The position numbers were made by a program, and so were the translations under genes. A stretch of DNA of 8,769 bases from Salaquimonas sp. GTDB taxonomy: Bacteria; Pseudomonadota; Alphaproteobacteria; Rhizobiales; Rhizobiaceae. Of this stretch, positions 1 through 8,769 are shown piece after piece; positions within the stretch are counted from its first letter, which is position 1, and every line of letters begins with the position of its first letter. A model generated the notes under the pieces. That model made no database searches. It was not told where the DNA came from and saw only the letters and a list, made by a program, of their open reading frames with translations. The DNA lies in contig JAHEHW010000043.1 in NCBI GenBank assembly GCA_024639745.1, positions 1-8,769 on the forward strand, written 5' to 3'.

Positions 1-1
1 G

Positions 2-570
2 ATTTCAAGCCAACTGGGCGGCCTCATGAATGGACAGATCCATGTTGAGAGCGAAGAAGGCGAGGGTTCGCGTTTCTGGTTCACCGTGGACTTGCCGGTC
101 CAGAAAAATGACGAAAAGCGCAATCGTCTGGCAACCGATATCCGAGTCCTCGTCGTGGATTACAACCAAGTTAATCGCTCGATCATCGAAGAGCAGTTGT
201 ACTGCCTGGGAAGTGGATTGCGCGGGCTGTAGCGATGAATATCAGGCGCTCAAACTCCTCGACGGCCTTCTGCGAAAACATCGCTATCGATGCGATCATT
301 CTTGATTATCACATGCCGGAGATGGAAGGAGCCGAACTGGCAAGACGCATACGGCAAGACATGCGTTACGAGCAGATTCTGGTCATCATGCTGACCTCAA
401 CGGATAGCATGGAGGACGGGCAACTATTCTCATCGCTTGGAGTTCAAGCGCATTTGAACAAGCCTGCGCGTTCCGGGGTCCTGTTGAAGACAATGGTCGA
501 CCTAATGGAACTCGATCCGGCCAATGGTGAAGCGATAGCCGCGGCCAAGCTGATGCGGGCGGCGGCCTGA
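2..570 (+). pseudogene. Decayed hybrid histidine kinase, 3' fragment (end of ATPase domain plus receiver)
   Basis: The 5' end lies outside the window. From base 2 the reading frame gives the last part of a HATPase_c domain: a GGLMNGQIHVESEEGEGS stretch (G2-type box) followed by FWFTVDLP. A receiver domain follows (IRVLVVDYNQVNRSIIEEQL). It then breaks: this frame stops at 230-232, and the receiver continues one frame over (WEVDCAGCSDEYQALKLL, about 208-270). It shifts again near 270-285 into a third frame carrying IILDYHMPEMEG with the phospho-acceptor Asp, the Thr/Ser switch position (MLTSTD) and the Lys (LNKPA), ending at TGA 568-570. Besides the two frameshifts, the acidic pocket usually written DDN is DYN. 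Homologues of this type often carry a second receiver; none is visible here. I infer a non-functional sensor kinase; a sequencing error could explain one shift but less easily both plus the D-to-Y change. Confidence 0.85.
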
Positions 571-640
571 CAGGGCAGGGCCGGTCAAAGCGGGACCTTG
601 CATTCTTTTGCGAAGCGGACTTCAATCCTTCCAGTGCTTT

Positions 641-646
641 GGAGGG
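641..646 (+). promoter_or_regulatory. Shine-Dalgarno site of the panE-like gene
   Basis: GGAGGG lies 6 nt before ATG 653 (7 nt counting from GGAGG). It selects this ATG over the in-frame upstream codons; a GTG at 650-652 directly abuts the ATG and is too close to the site to be preferred. Confidence 0.75.
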
Positions 647-652
647 AACGTG

Positions 653-1573
653 ATGAAAATCGCAACAATGGCGACTGGTGGTATCGGCGGCTTTCTTGCC
701 GTGAAACTCGCGGAGCAAGGTCAGGAGCTCGTTATGATCGCCCGTGGCAGGCACCTCGATGCGATTCGCTCAAACGGACTGGTGCTTGAAACTGCTTCCG
801 ACAAAACGGTTTGCAGGCCGGCGCTGGCTACAGATGATCCGGCAGAAGCCGGGCCGGTTGATGCCATCATCTTCGGCGTGAAGGGCGATGATCTGCCGTC
901 GGCTGCAAAGGCGATTAATCCGATGGTGGGCAGTGACACCGTCGTCATCCCTTTTTTAAACGGTGTCGAGGCCTCAGACCGGCTTTGCGAATTCATTCCC
1001 GAGAAAAACGTCGCAAACGGCGTTGCCTATGTTTCGACCACAATCTCCGAGCCGGGCGTTATCAAGCAAACCGGCGCATTCAATCGCTTCATCTTCGGCG
1101 AGCGAGATAACAGTGATTCCGAGCGGCTTTCTGAATTGCGAGATGCGATCACGTCTGCAGGGGTCGAGGCGCCTGCAACCGATGATATCAAGCTTGCTGT
1201 GTGGCAGAAATTTTTGCTGTTTTCTGCCATGTCAGGCGTTACAGCCGCGGCGCGCTGCCGCTTCAAGGAGATTCGTGACATCGAACCCTTGGGTGAGTTG
1301 TTTCGCGGCGTAGTCGCCGAAACCGCTGCGCTGGCGCGGGCAAATGGAATTGCCATTGCGGATGACGCGGAAATTGGCATCTGGGAACAGGCTCTGTTGA
1401 TGCCGGATGAAATGCGGGCTTCCACCGCGATTGATCTTGAAAATGGCCGGCCGCTGGAAGTCGAATGGGTAACCGGCGCAGTCAAACGTCTTTCTGCGGT
1501 AGCGGGGCTCGATGCTCCCATTAACAATACGATCTATGCTCTGCTCAGCCCGTATCGGCACGGTAGCGGCTGA
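653..1573 (+). CDS. panE: 2-dehydropantoate 2-reductase family protein (ketopantoate reductase-like)
   Basis: The 306-residue length is typical of ketopantoate reductases, which use NADPH to reduce 2-dehydropantoate to pantoate in coenzyme A synthesis in the cytosol. The N-terminus is a Rossmann nucleotide-binding fold: beta strand MKIATM, then ATGGIGG (residues 7-13), then a helix and VMIARGRHLDAIRSNGL. The family Asn is present in PFLNGVEA (N103). The catalytic Lys fits WQKF (K186), and S257 plus E269 in the C-terminal helical domain match the substrate-binding Ser and catalytic Glu region (GRPLEVEWVTG). The first glycine of the usual GxGxxG is Ala7, which is unusual. The start is ATG 653, set by GGAGGG at 641. 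The gene stands alone between a pseudogene and the convergent trhA. Families like this have several paralogues per genome, so the true substrate could be another 2-oxo acid. Confidence 0.85.
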   Translation: MKIATMATGGIGGFLAVKLAEQGQELVMIARGRHLDAIRSNGLVLETASDKTVCRPALATDDPAEAGPVDAIIFGVKGDDLPSAAKAINPMVGSDTVVIPFLNGVEASDRLCEFIPEKNVANGVAYVSTTISEPGVIKQTGAFNRFIFGERDNSDSERLSELRDAITSAGVEAPATDDIKLAVWQKFLLFSAMSGVTAAARCRFKEIRDIEPLGELFRGVVAETAALARANGIAIADDAEIGIWEQALLMPDEMRASTAIDLENGRPLEVEWVTGAVKRLSAVAGLDAPINNTIYALLSPYRHGSG

Positions 1574-1579
1574 GCGGGT

Positions 1580-1597
1580 CGACCATCGGTTTGGTCG
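1580..1597. other. Small hairpin between convergent genes
   Basis: CGACCA and TGGTCG pair around a six-base loop (TCGGTT). It starts 7 nt after the panE-like stop and lies just beyond the trhA stop on the other strand. There is no T-run on either side, so it is at best a weak, possibly bidirectional transcript end. Confidence 0.25.
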
Positions 1598-1621
1598 GTG
1601 CGCGGCATACTCTTCGGCCAG

Positions 1622-2290
1622 TCAAATTATCGACGTATCGATCAAATGCAGCGTTACTGCGGAATAGAAGATGCCGGTCGCGACGAGCACGAATCCGTGC
1701 CAGATGGTGTTGTGATACAGCAATCGTTCGTAGAGGAAGAAAGCGACGCCGGTCGTGTAGATCAGACCGCCGCTTACGATCAATGCGATTACCGGGGTCG
1801 ACAGCGCTTCGAACATGGACCAACCGAGGAATAGCCCTGCCCAACCCATGCCGAGGTAAAGTGCCAAACCGATCCACTTGAAGCGGTCGGCACCAAATAT
1901 TTTCAGGCTCGTACCTGCAAGCGCCGCCGCCCATAGGCCTGTCAGCAAATAACCGCTGGTGCCTGAAAGCAGTGTGAAGGGCGTATAGGTTCCGGCAATT
2001 TTGAAATAGATTGCCGAGTGATCGAGGTGACGGAATATCCGATACCATTTTCGATGGGTAACGAGATTGCATAGTGCCGAACAAACCAACATCGCCACAA
2101 GCGTGAAACTGTAGATTGAAACAGCGGCGACAGATGAGAAATCGCCCCGCCAGACGACTGCCATAGTGATTAGTGTGGGCACTGCGGCCAAAGCTGCGCC
2201 GATGCCGGCAAAGTGGATAACGGCGTCACTCAATTGTTCACCGCGCGTATATCCAAGCCTGGTAGGCAGTATTTCCAACATCGGAACCAT
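1622..2290 (-). CDS. trhA: Hemolysin III / TrhA family membrane protein (PAQR superfamily)
   Basis: This 222-residue polytopic inner-membrane protein has about seven hydrophobic helices. Family marks are GEQLSDAVIHFAG near the N-terminus (residues 17-29), the strongly conserved LDHSAIYFKIAGTYTPF (89-105), and the C-terminal HNTIWHGFVLV (193-203). Bacterial TrhA proteins belong to the progestin/adipoQ receptor superfamily; their role is poorly defined and linked in some bacteria to membrane-energetics homeostasis, so 'hemolysin' should not be read as a toxin. Some expected metal-ligand positions are altered: SALCN where many members have SxxYH, and F208 where the last helix usually has His. 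ATG 2290 is chosen because an AAGG lies 8 nt upstream; ATG 2281 is an alternative without a ribosome site. It lies 149 nt downstream of the VIT-type gene on the same strand, so it may be read from that transcript or from its own promoter. Confidence 0.9.
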   Translation of the reverse strand: MVPMLEILPTRLGYTRGEQLSDAVIHFAGIGAALAAVPTLITMAVVWRGDFSSVAAVSIYSFTLVAMLVCSALCNLVTHRKWYRIFRHLDHSAIYFKIAGTYTPFTLLSGTSGYLLTGLWAAALAGTSLKIFGADRFKWIGLALYLGMGWAGLFLGWSMFEALSTPVIALIVSGGLIYTTGVAFFLYERLLYHNTIWHGFVLVATGIFYSAVTLHLIDTSII

Positions 2291-2439
2291 TCTTTCTGCC
2301 TTCAGCCTAGCAGCTACCCGTTAACATTGTCATGTGGCTTTTCTCGAAGTCATTCTTTGGGAAATCGGCCCACGAACCGCGAAGCGTGCATGCAGAAATT
2401 GGCGTGTCTTTGGTAAACGGCTGGGGCGGATTAACGCAG

Positions 2440-3156
2440 TTAACCGATCGTGGGGTCGATCAACTCTTTCAGACCATATCCGGCAAGATAAGCGAGCAGG
2501 GCGGCTGCCATGCCGATCAGGAAGGTTTCAAGGCCTGAGCGCCACCAATTTGCGGTCGACCAGTGACTTTTTGCTGCCCCGATCAGAAAGAATACGATCC
2601 CGGTCATGATTATGCCGGTCATGAAAGGCTCTCCAAGGTCGATGAAGAACGGGATCAGCGGTACAAGACCGCAAATGGCGAAAGCTATGAATGTCGCGAA
2701 TGCAGATTTCAGTGGATCGCGCCTGACCATCGGCTGCCCGTGTTCCTCGGTCATCAGAAATTCCACCCAGCGATCGGTTCGATTGGCTATCGCCGCGCTT
2801 GCCGACTGGAGTGTTTCTCCTGAAAGCCCCTTGGCCGCCAGCAGTTGGCTTGTTCTCATTCTCACTGCTTCCGGACGCTCGCGGATTTCGCGCAGGCGCA
2901 TCTCGCGAAGTCGGTGGTAATCGTCGATTTCAGATTTGGTGCCGCTGTAATTGCTGGCTGCCATTGAAAAGCCATCGGCAAGGAGATTTGCCAATCCCAT
3001 GATGATGATGACGGTTGAAGAAAGCGACGCCCCGGCGACGCCGGCGACGACGGCAAAGGTTGTAACGGCTCCGTCAATTCCTCCATAGATAAAGTCGCGC
3101 AGATAGTTTACTTTCCGGCTATTGGGCGTCGGGTGTTTCGCCTCGGGGTCATTCAT
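2440..3156 (-). CDS. VIT1/CCC1 family metal (Fe2+/Mn2+) transporter
   Basis: The protein has 238 residues from ATG 3156. YLRDFIYGGIDGAVTTFAVV (18-37) is the family's first helix, with its conserved Asp (D28). Helix 2 follows, with LLADGFSMAASNY (58-70) and the conserved Met, then a charged cytoplasmic helical domain (about 73-140, containing RERPEAVR and WVEFLMTEEHG), and three further hydrophobic helices. Relatives move Fe2+ or Mn2+ out of the cytosol in exchange for protons. The cytoplasmic helix after the PE motif has fewer glutamates than typical members. It has no ferritin-like N-terminal domain, so it is not MbfA. The start is uncertain: ATG 3156 has GGAG 12 nt upstream, while ATG 3177 or 3174 (adding 7 or 6 residues) has only GGAAG at 12-15 nt. 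The gap to the upstream oxyR stop is only 28-49 nt, which suggests an operon under the oxyR promoter. Confidence 0.88.
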   Translation of the reverse strand: MNDPEAKHPTPNSRKVNYLRDFIYGGIDGAVTTFAVVAGVAGASLSSTVIIIMGLANLLADGFSMAASNYSGTKSEIDDYHRLREMRLREIRERPEAVRMRTSQLLAAKGLSGETLQSASAAIANRTDRWVEFLMTEEHGQPMVRRDPLKSAFATFIAFAICGLVPLIPFFIDLGEPFMTGIIMTGIVFFLIGAAKSHWSTANWWRSGLETFLIGMAAALLAYLAGYGLKELIDPTIG

Positions 3157-3205
3157 CGGAATTTGCCGCTCCATCATGTGTTCGCATTGCTTCCCAAGCC
3201 CGAGT

Positions 3206-4111
3206 TCATTTCCCGTCCGGGCAGGCTTCGCGATTGTGTCGTTGCAGTTCGGCAATCTCTGAAAGCTGAGCTGCCAGCGGGTTTGTCTTCCGCCATACCA
3301 TGCCGACGGTGCGTTTCGGGCGCGGCGGCGCAAGGGGAGCGAGATCGACGGCTGCCGAAGAGCTTTCGGTCTTCACCGCCATTTCAGGGATAAGGGTTAC
3401 GCCGATTCCCGCCCCGACCATCTGTACCAGTGTCGACAGGCTGCTTCCTTCCATAAGGTCTCGGGCGGCTAATGTGGATGTATTGCAGAATGATAATGCC
3501 TGATCGCGGAAGCAGTGACCTTCCTCGAGCAATAGCAAGCGCATCTCCCTGAGCTTGCGTGCATCCGGCACGGGCTTGTGAGCATCTTCGATCGGGCGAA
3601 CCAGAACGAAATCTTCTTCAAAGAGCGGCTCTTCATGCAAACCGGGCTCCGAAATCGGCAGGGCGACGATCGCGAAGTCGAGGCGGCCGCCTTTGAGATC
3701 ATCAATCAATGATGGGGTAACAGCCTCACGTGGGCGGATATCAAGGCCCGGATAGTGTTTTTTGACCTGTTTGATTACTTGCGGCAGGTAATAGGGGGCA
3801 ATCGTGGGAATAACACCGATGCGTAACCGGCCGGTGAGCGGACCCTGATTTGCGCGGGCTAGGTCTTCCAGCTCGTCTACGGATCTCAGGATTTCCTGAA
3901 CACGTTCGGTCAGCGCCTCTCCCAGGCTGCTTAACCTGAGCTGTCTTTGACCGCGCTCAATGAGCGGCGCGCCGAGGAGTGCTTCCAATTCCTTGATCTG
4001 AAGCGACAGGGCCGGTTGGGAAATGCCGCATGCTTCCGCAGCCTTGCCGAAATGGCAATGCCTTGAGAGCGCTTCGAAGTAGCGGAGGTGTTTCATCGTC
4101 AAGCCATTCAT
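3206..4111 (-). CDS. oxyR: OxyR hydrogen peroxide-sensing LysR-type regulator
   Basis: This 301-residue LysR-family protein has an N-terminal winged helix-turn-helix (HLRYFEAL, FGKAAEACGISQPALS, residues 8-36), a linker helix, and a C-terminal regulatory domain from about residue 94. The redox pair characteristic of OxyR is present: C200 in LEEGHC and C209 in ALSFC, spaced as in Escherichia coli C199/C208, within the conserved GHCxRDQAL context. The later SSLSTLVQMVGAGIGVTLIP segment is also family-typical. In relatives peroxide forms the C200-C209 disulfide, turning the tetramer into an activator. The divergent position next to katG, 180 nt away, strongly supports katG as a target, plus self-regulation. 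The start could be GTG 4117, ATG 4111 or ATG 4096; none has a clear ribosome site, and 4111 best matches family length. The VIT-type transporter follows closely on the same strand. Confidence 0.95.
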   Translation of the reverse strand: MNGLTMKHLRYFEALSRHCHFGKAAEACGISQPALSLQIKELEALLGAPLIERGQRQLRLSSLGEALTERVQEILRSVDELEDLARANQGPLTGRLRIGVIPTIAPYYLPQVIKQVKKHYPGLDIRPREAVTPSLIDDLKGGRLDFAIVALPISEPGLHEEPLFEEDFVLVRPIEDAHKPVPDARKLREMRLLLLEEGHCFRDQALSFCNTSTLAARDLMEGSSLSTLVQMVGAGIGVTLIPEMAVKTESSSAAVDLAPLAPPRPKRTVGMVWRKTNPLAAQLSEIAELQRHNREACPDGK

Positions 4112-6469
<2,358 letters not shown>

Positions 6470-6486
6470 GCAGATGACATAAACGC

Positions 6487-6519
6487 AAATACCCCCGCCA
6501 AACGGCGGGGGTATTTTTT
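6487..6519 (+). terminator. Intrinsic terminator of katG
   Basis: A perfect 13-bp stem (AAATACCCCCGCC at 6487-6499 pairing with 6504-6516) has a four-base loop AAAC and runs into a T6 tract (6514-6519). It begins 18 nt after the katG stop. The run of T is only on the katG side. The convergent helicase gene ends at 6575, so the hairpin may also limit read-through from that side. Confidence 0.95.
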
Positions 6520-6574
6520 GTCTCACGTGTTTCCGAGATAGGCGGCCGGGAGCCGGACTTACAGGTCTGGGCGA

Positions 6575-7981
6575 TCAGACGCCAGCGCCGATATTACCGA
6601 GCATTCGCTGCAGTCCGGCCCCGTCTGCGGAGCCTTTGGCAGCCGTCTTGCCGCGGGCTTTCCAGCGGCGGCGTGCGGGGCCTTCATTCGGCGCAATTGG
6701 CTTGCCGTTTTCCGCAGCAGCAGCAACCGGTTTGTTCCTCCGGCGGCGGCGGTTCCTTCGCAGTTTACGCGTTTCCTCGGAACCGGTAGCACGTTTGTGA
6801 CCGTTATTCTTGCGCGGCTCGGTGGGAGCCTCTGCCGGCGGAGCAAGATCGAGAAATCCTTCAATCTCGGCAACCGGCATTTTCATGCGCGTCAGTTTCT
6901 CGATATCGCGAAGGAGCGAACGCTCATTGTTGTCGCAAAAGGCGACAGCAGTGCCATTCTTGCCAGCCCGGGCGGTCCGGCCAATGCGATGAACGTAAAC
7001 TTCTGCAACCTCGGGGAGTTCGTAGTTGAAGACATGCGAGACATTATCAATGTCGATGCCGCGCGCAGCGATATCGGTTGCTATAAGGATATTCAGGCTG
7101 CCTTTGCGAAAGGCATCAAGCGTCTTCTGGCGCTGACTTTGGCTCTTGTTGCCGTGGATCGCCTGCGCGTTGATGCCGGCGCGTTCAAGTTGCTGGCAAA
7201 GCCTGTTTGCACCGTGCTTGGTGCGCGTGAAAACGATTGCTCGTTCGACCGCGGGATCCTTCAACAAACGCGCCAGCAATTGTGCTTTTCTCGGTTTTTC
7301 GACGAATATCACCGATTGAGTGATGCGCTCGATTGGTTTCGACTGTGGTGCGACGGATATTTCTGCTGGATTGTCGAGAAAATCGTCTGCCAGTCCTCGA
7401 ATGAGTTTTGGCATGGTTGCGGAGAACAGTAAAACCTGGCGCTGATCGGGCACGTTTCTCATGATCCGGCGGATCGGGGGCAAGAAGCCCAGGTCCAGCA
7501 TCTGGTCCGCTTCATCCAGAACGACGGTTTTGACGTCGGACAGGTTGATTGCTCCTGACTGCATATGGTCGAGGAGGCGGCCCGGGGTTGCGACGAGGAA
7601 ATCGACGCCGCGCGCCATGGTCTTGATTTGCGGACCTGGCTTAACACCGCCAACCACAACCGCAACGGACGGTTTCAAGGCACGGCCGTATGTTTTGATG
7701 GAGTCCGCAATCTGGGCTGCAAGTTCTCGGGTCGGCGTCATTATCAGCACTTGAGCGCTTTTGGCCGCGGGCTTTCCGCGTTGAATGGCCATTTTATGGA
7801 GCTGCGGCAAAACAAATGCCGCGGTTTTTCCTGTGCCTGTCTGCGCGATTCCTAGAATGTCGCGGTTCTGGATCGTTAGGGGAATGGCATCTGCCTGTAT
7901 CGGCGTCGGCTTCTCATAGCCTTCGGCCGAGAGTGTTTTGAGAATTGGTTCGGCAAGGCCGAGGTCTTTAAATGTTGTCAA
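6575..7981 (-). CDS. rhlE: DEAD-box ATP-dependent RNA helicase, RhlE type
   Basis: The protein has 468 residues and uses ATP to unwind or remodel RNA, probably in ribosome assembly, mRNA turnover or cold adaptation. All core motifs are in order: Phe-containing Q motif (F4, GYEKPTPIQ 21-29), AQTGTGKT (46-53), PTRELA (83-88), TPGR (132-135), DEAD (156-159), SAT (187-189), FTRT (251-254), ATDIAARGID (301-310) and HRIGRTARAG (331-340). The C-terminus from about 385 is a low-complexity basic tail with RRNRRRRRNK (408-417) and RRRWKARGK, suited to non-specific RNA binding. The start is TTG 7981, giving M-TTFKDLGL as in relatives, with GGAAAAG seven bases upstream. The frame stays open upstream to 8227, but that part shows no family similarity. 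It converges with katG and has no operon partner in view. Confidence 0.95.
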   Translation of the reverse strand: MTTFKDLGLAEPILKTLSAEGYEKPTPIQADAIPLTIQNRDILGIAQTGTGKTAAFVLPQLHKMAIQRGKPAAKSAQVLIMTPTRELAAQIADSIKTYGRALKPSVAVVVGGVKPGPQIKTMARGVDFLVATPGRLLDHMQSGAINLSDVKTVVLDEADQMLDLGFLPPIRRIMRNVPDQRQVLLFSATMPKLIRGLADDFLDNPAEISVAPQSKPIERITQSVIFVEKPRKAQLLARLLKDPAVERAIVFTRTKHGANRLCQQLERAGINAQAIHGNKSQSQRQKTLDAFRKGSLNILIATDIAARGIDIDNVSHVFNYELPEVAEVYVHRIGRTARAGKNGTAVAFCDNNERSLLRDIEKLTRMKMPVAEIEGFLDLAPPAEAPTEPRKNNGHKRATGSEETRKLRRNRRRRRNKPVAAAAENGKPIAPNEGPARRRWKARGKTAAKGSADGAGLQRMLGNIGAGV

Positions 7982-7988
7982 AATGAAT

Positions 7989-7995
7989 CTTTTCC
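7989..7995 (-). promoter_or_regulatory. Shine-Dalgarno site of the helicase gene
   Basis: GGAAAAG on the minus strand ends 7 nt before TTG 7981. It supports a TTG start at that point rather than the much longer in-frame extension. Confidence 0.6.
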
Positions 7996-8468
7996 GGCTG
8001 CGCGATGCCCTCAGACATATCAGCGCAGCGCAATTTTCGTGTTTGTTTGTGTGAAACCAGCGTAGATCGGTCGCCCAAGTGTGTTGCGCTTCGTAAGCAC
8101 GGCGTTCAGGCAACGATCTGGTTTGATTATTGCATGGCCACTTCGCTCCGCTGACCAATGATGGCCATCTACGCGCGGGACGTGACAAGCGCCTCTTTGA
8201 CAGTGAAAAAGGCCAAAAGCAAGGCAAATCGTCGATTTGGTTTGAGAGAACTTAACGCCGATGCCCCAAGGATCGCGAGTTTGTGCCTGTATTCGGCAAA
8301 ACAGTCAGGTGCTTTGGTCTCCCCAAACATGATATCAGGCCAAAACAGGGGATCAGCCTTGAGGAATTTGGTTATTCGAAATGTGTTTCTTTCAATGCTG
8401 CTCTTGCCAGCCTTTGCAGGCGTCGCGTAGGCGCGAGATAATCGGGAATAGAGCAGGTGCAATTTGCC
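7996..8468. other. Gene-free stretch upstream of the helicase
   Basis: I see no recognisable gene in these 473 nt. Open frames exist on both strands (8158-8430 plus; 8169-8462 minus, starting with TTG), but neither has a ribosome site or a family motif. The space should hold the helicase promoter and 5' leader on the minus strand; I cannot place a convincing -35/-10 pair. It may include eroded sequence, since a broken gene abuts it at 8469. Confidence 0.6.
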
Positions 8469-8769
8469 TTATGATCTGGGCAAGACCCTCTCGAATTCCA
8501 TGTGATAGATTACTTCTTCACCGGTGACCGAATATATTGTCCGGGCGCGCCGCTGATGACGAGATGGTCGCCGTTCAATTCAAAGGGTCTAATCAGTGAT
8601 TCTGTACCCCAAATCGGGTTTCAACTGCCATCAACGTCGTGAAACGCGATATCGCCTTCGATATTACGAAAAGTTTCTTGGAAACTTTGAAAATCTCCAA
8701 CCAGCGTTTCGCTGCTTGATTGCGAATCGGAAGAGAAACGACAATATCGCGCTCAGAAACCCGCGAATT
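8469..8769 (-). pseudogene. Broken lipocalin-like domain gene, C-terminal part
   Basis: On the minus strand, reading from about 8752, one frame gives SSSETLVGDFQSFQETF then RNIEGDIAFHDVDGS. It hits TGA at 8621-8623, then continues in the same frame as NPIWGTESLIRPFELNG and GDHLVISGAPGQYI before stopping at 8510-8512. A shift of frame between about 8520 and 8545 leads into VTGEEVIYHMEFERVLPRS, ending at TAA 8469-8471. Together these match the pattern of small lipocalin-like proteins (Lipocalin_5-type: H-x-V-x-G-S-x-x-P-x-W-x-G-T, then R-x-F-E-L-x-G-D-x-L, then a terminal W/FERV). Another in-frame TGA at 8753-8755 lies at the upstream edge. At least one stop and one frameshift mean it cannot make the intact domain. 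The family assignment is from pattern memory and rests on short motifs. The 5' part may lie beyond the window. Confidence 0.6.

Noticed and set aside
1027..1527. 166-codon minus-strand frame inside the panE-like gene
   Set aside because: It is antisense to conserved residues of the reductase and rich in Ser/Ala/Arg, as expected for a shadow frame.
6797..7432. Open frame of 211 codons on the plus strand inside the helicase
   Set aside because: It is exactly antisense to a well-conserved DEAD-box gene, has no family motif of its own, and such mirror frames are common in GC-rich helicase genes.
7982..8227. N-terminal extension of the helicase to 8227
   Set aside because: The extension shows no similarity to helicases, while TTG 7981 has a ribosome site and restores the family N-terminus.
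8403..8430. Possible REP-like repeat (plus strand reads LPAFAGVA, with GCCTTTGCAGGC)
   Set aside because: It resembles the PAFAGM-type intergenic repeats of some proteobacteria, but only one imperfect copy is seen and the stem is four bases.
8158..8462. Overlapping plus (8158-8430) and minus (8169-8462) small frames
   Set aside because: Neither has a ribosome site or known motif; the minus frame depends on a TTG start. A short hydrophobic run in each is not enough to call a gene.
8670..8688. Perfect 8-bp inverted repeat AAAGTTTC-TTG-GAAACTTT
   Set aside because: It lies inside the lipocalin-like relic, has no T-run and no second copy; chance within AT-rich coding sequence is the simplest reading.

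Overview
The window looks like chromosomal DNA from an alphaproteobacterium, most likely of the Hyphomicrobiales (rhizobial/Brucella-like) type. This rests on protein sequence style (rhizobial-type OxyR next to katG, a 'PAQR/hemolysin III' protein with the SALxN motif, a hybrid kinase with a DxNxVNR receiver) and on moderate GC. No RNA gene, CRISPR array, insertion sequence or phage gene is visible.

Layout. 2-570 (+) is the 3' end of a decayed hybrid histidine kinase, with two frameshifts in its receiver domain. 653-1573 (+) is an intact 2-dehydropantoate 2-reductase family gene (panE-like). On the minus strand, three genes read in the same direction: an OxyR regulator (4111-3206), a VIT1/CCC1-type metal transporter (about 3156-2440) and a hemolysin III/TrhA membrane protein (2290-1622). 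katG, a catalase-peroxidase, diverges from oxyR and occupies 4292-6469 (+). It ends at a strong intrinsic terminator (6487-6519). An RhlE-type DEAD-box RNA helicase (7981-6575, minus) converges on it. 7996-8468 has no recognisable gene. 8469-8769 (minus) is a broken lipocalin-like gene with an in-frame stop and a frameshift.

How it works together. The centre is a peroxide-defence island. A two-cysteine OxyR is divergent from the katG it probably controls, and a putative iron/manganese transporter follows oxyR so closely (about 28-50 nt) that co-transcription is likely. Pairing peroxide sensing and removal with movement of a Fenton-active metal is the main biological idea here. TrhA lies 149 nt further on and may or may not share the transcript. 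panE, the helicase and the two pseudogenes have no evident functional tie to this block.

I do not see a clear undescribed system. The items most worth a second look are the oxyR-VIT linkage, the reduced acidic set in the VIT cytoplasmic helix, the missing conserved histidines in TrhA, and the two decayed genes at the edges.
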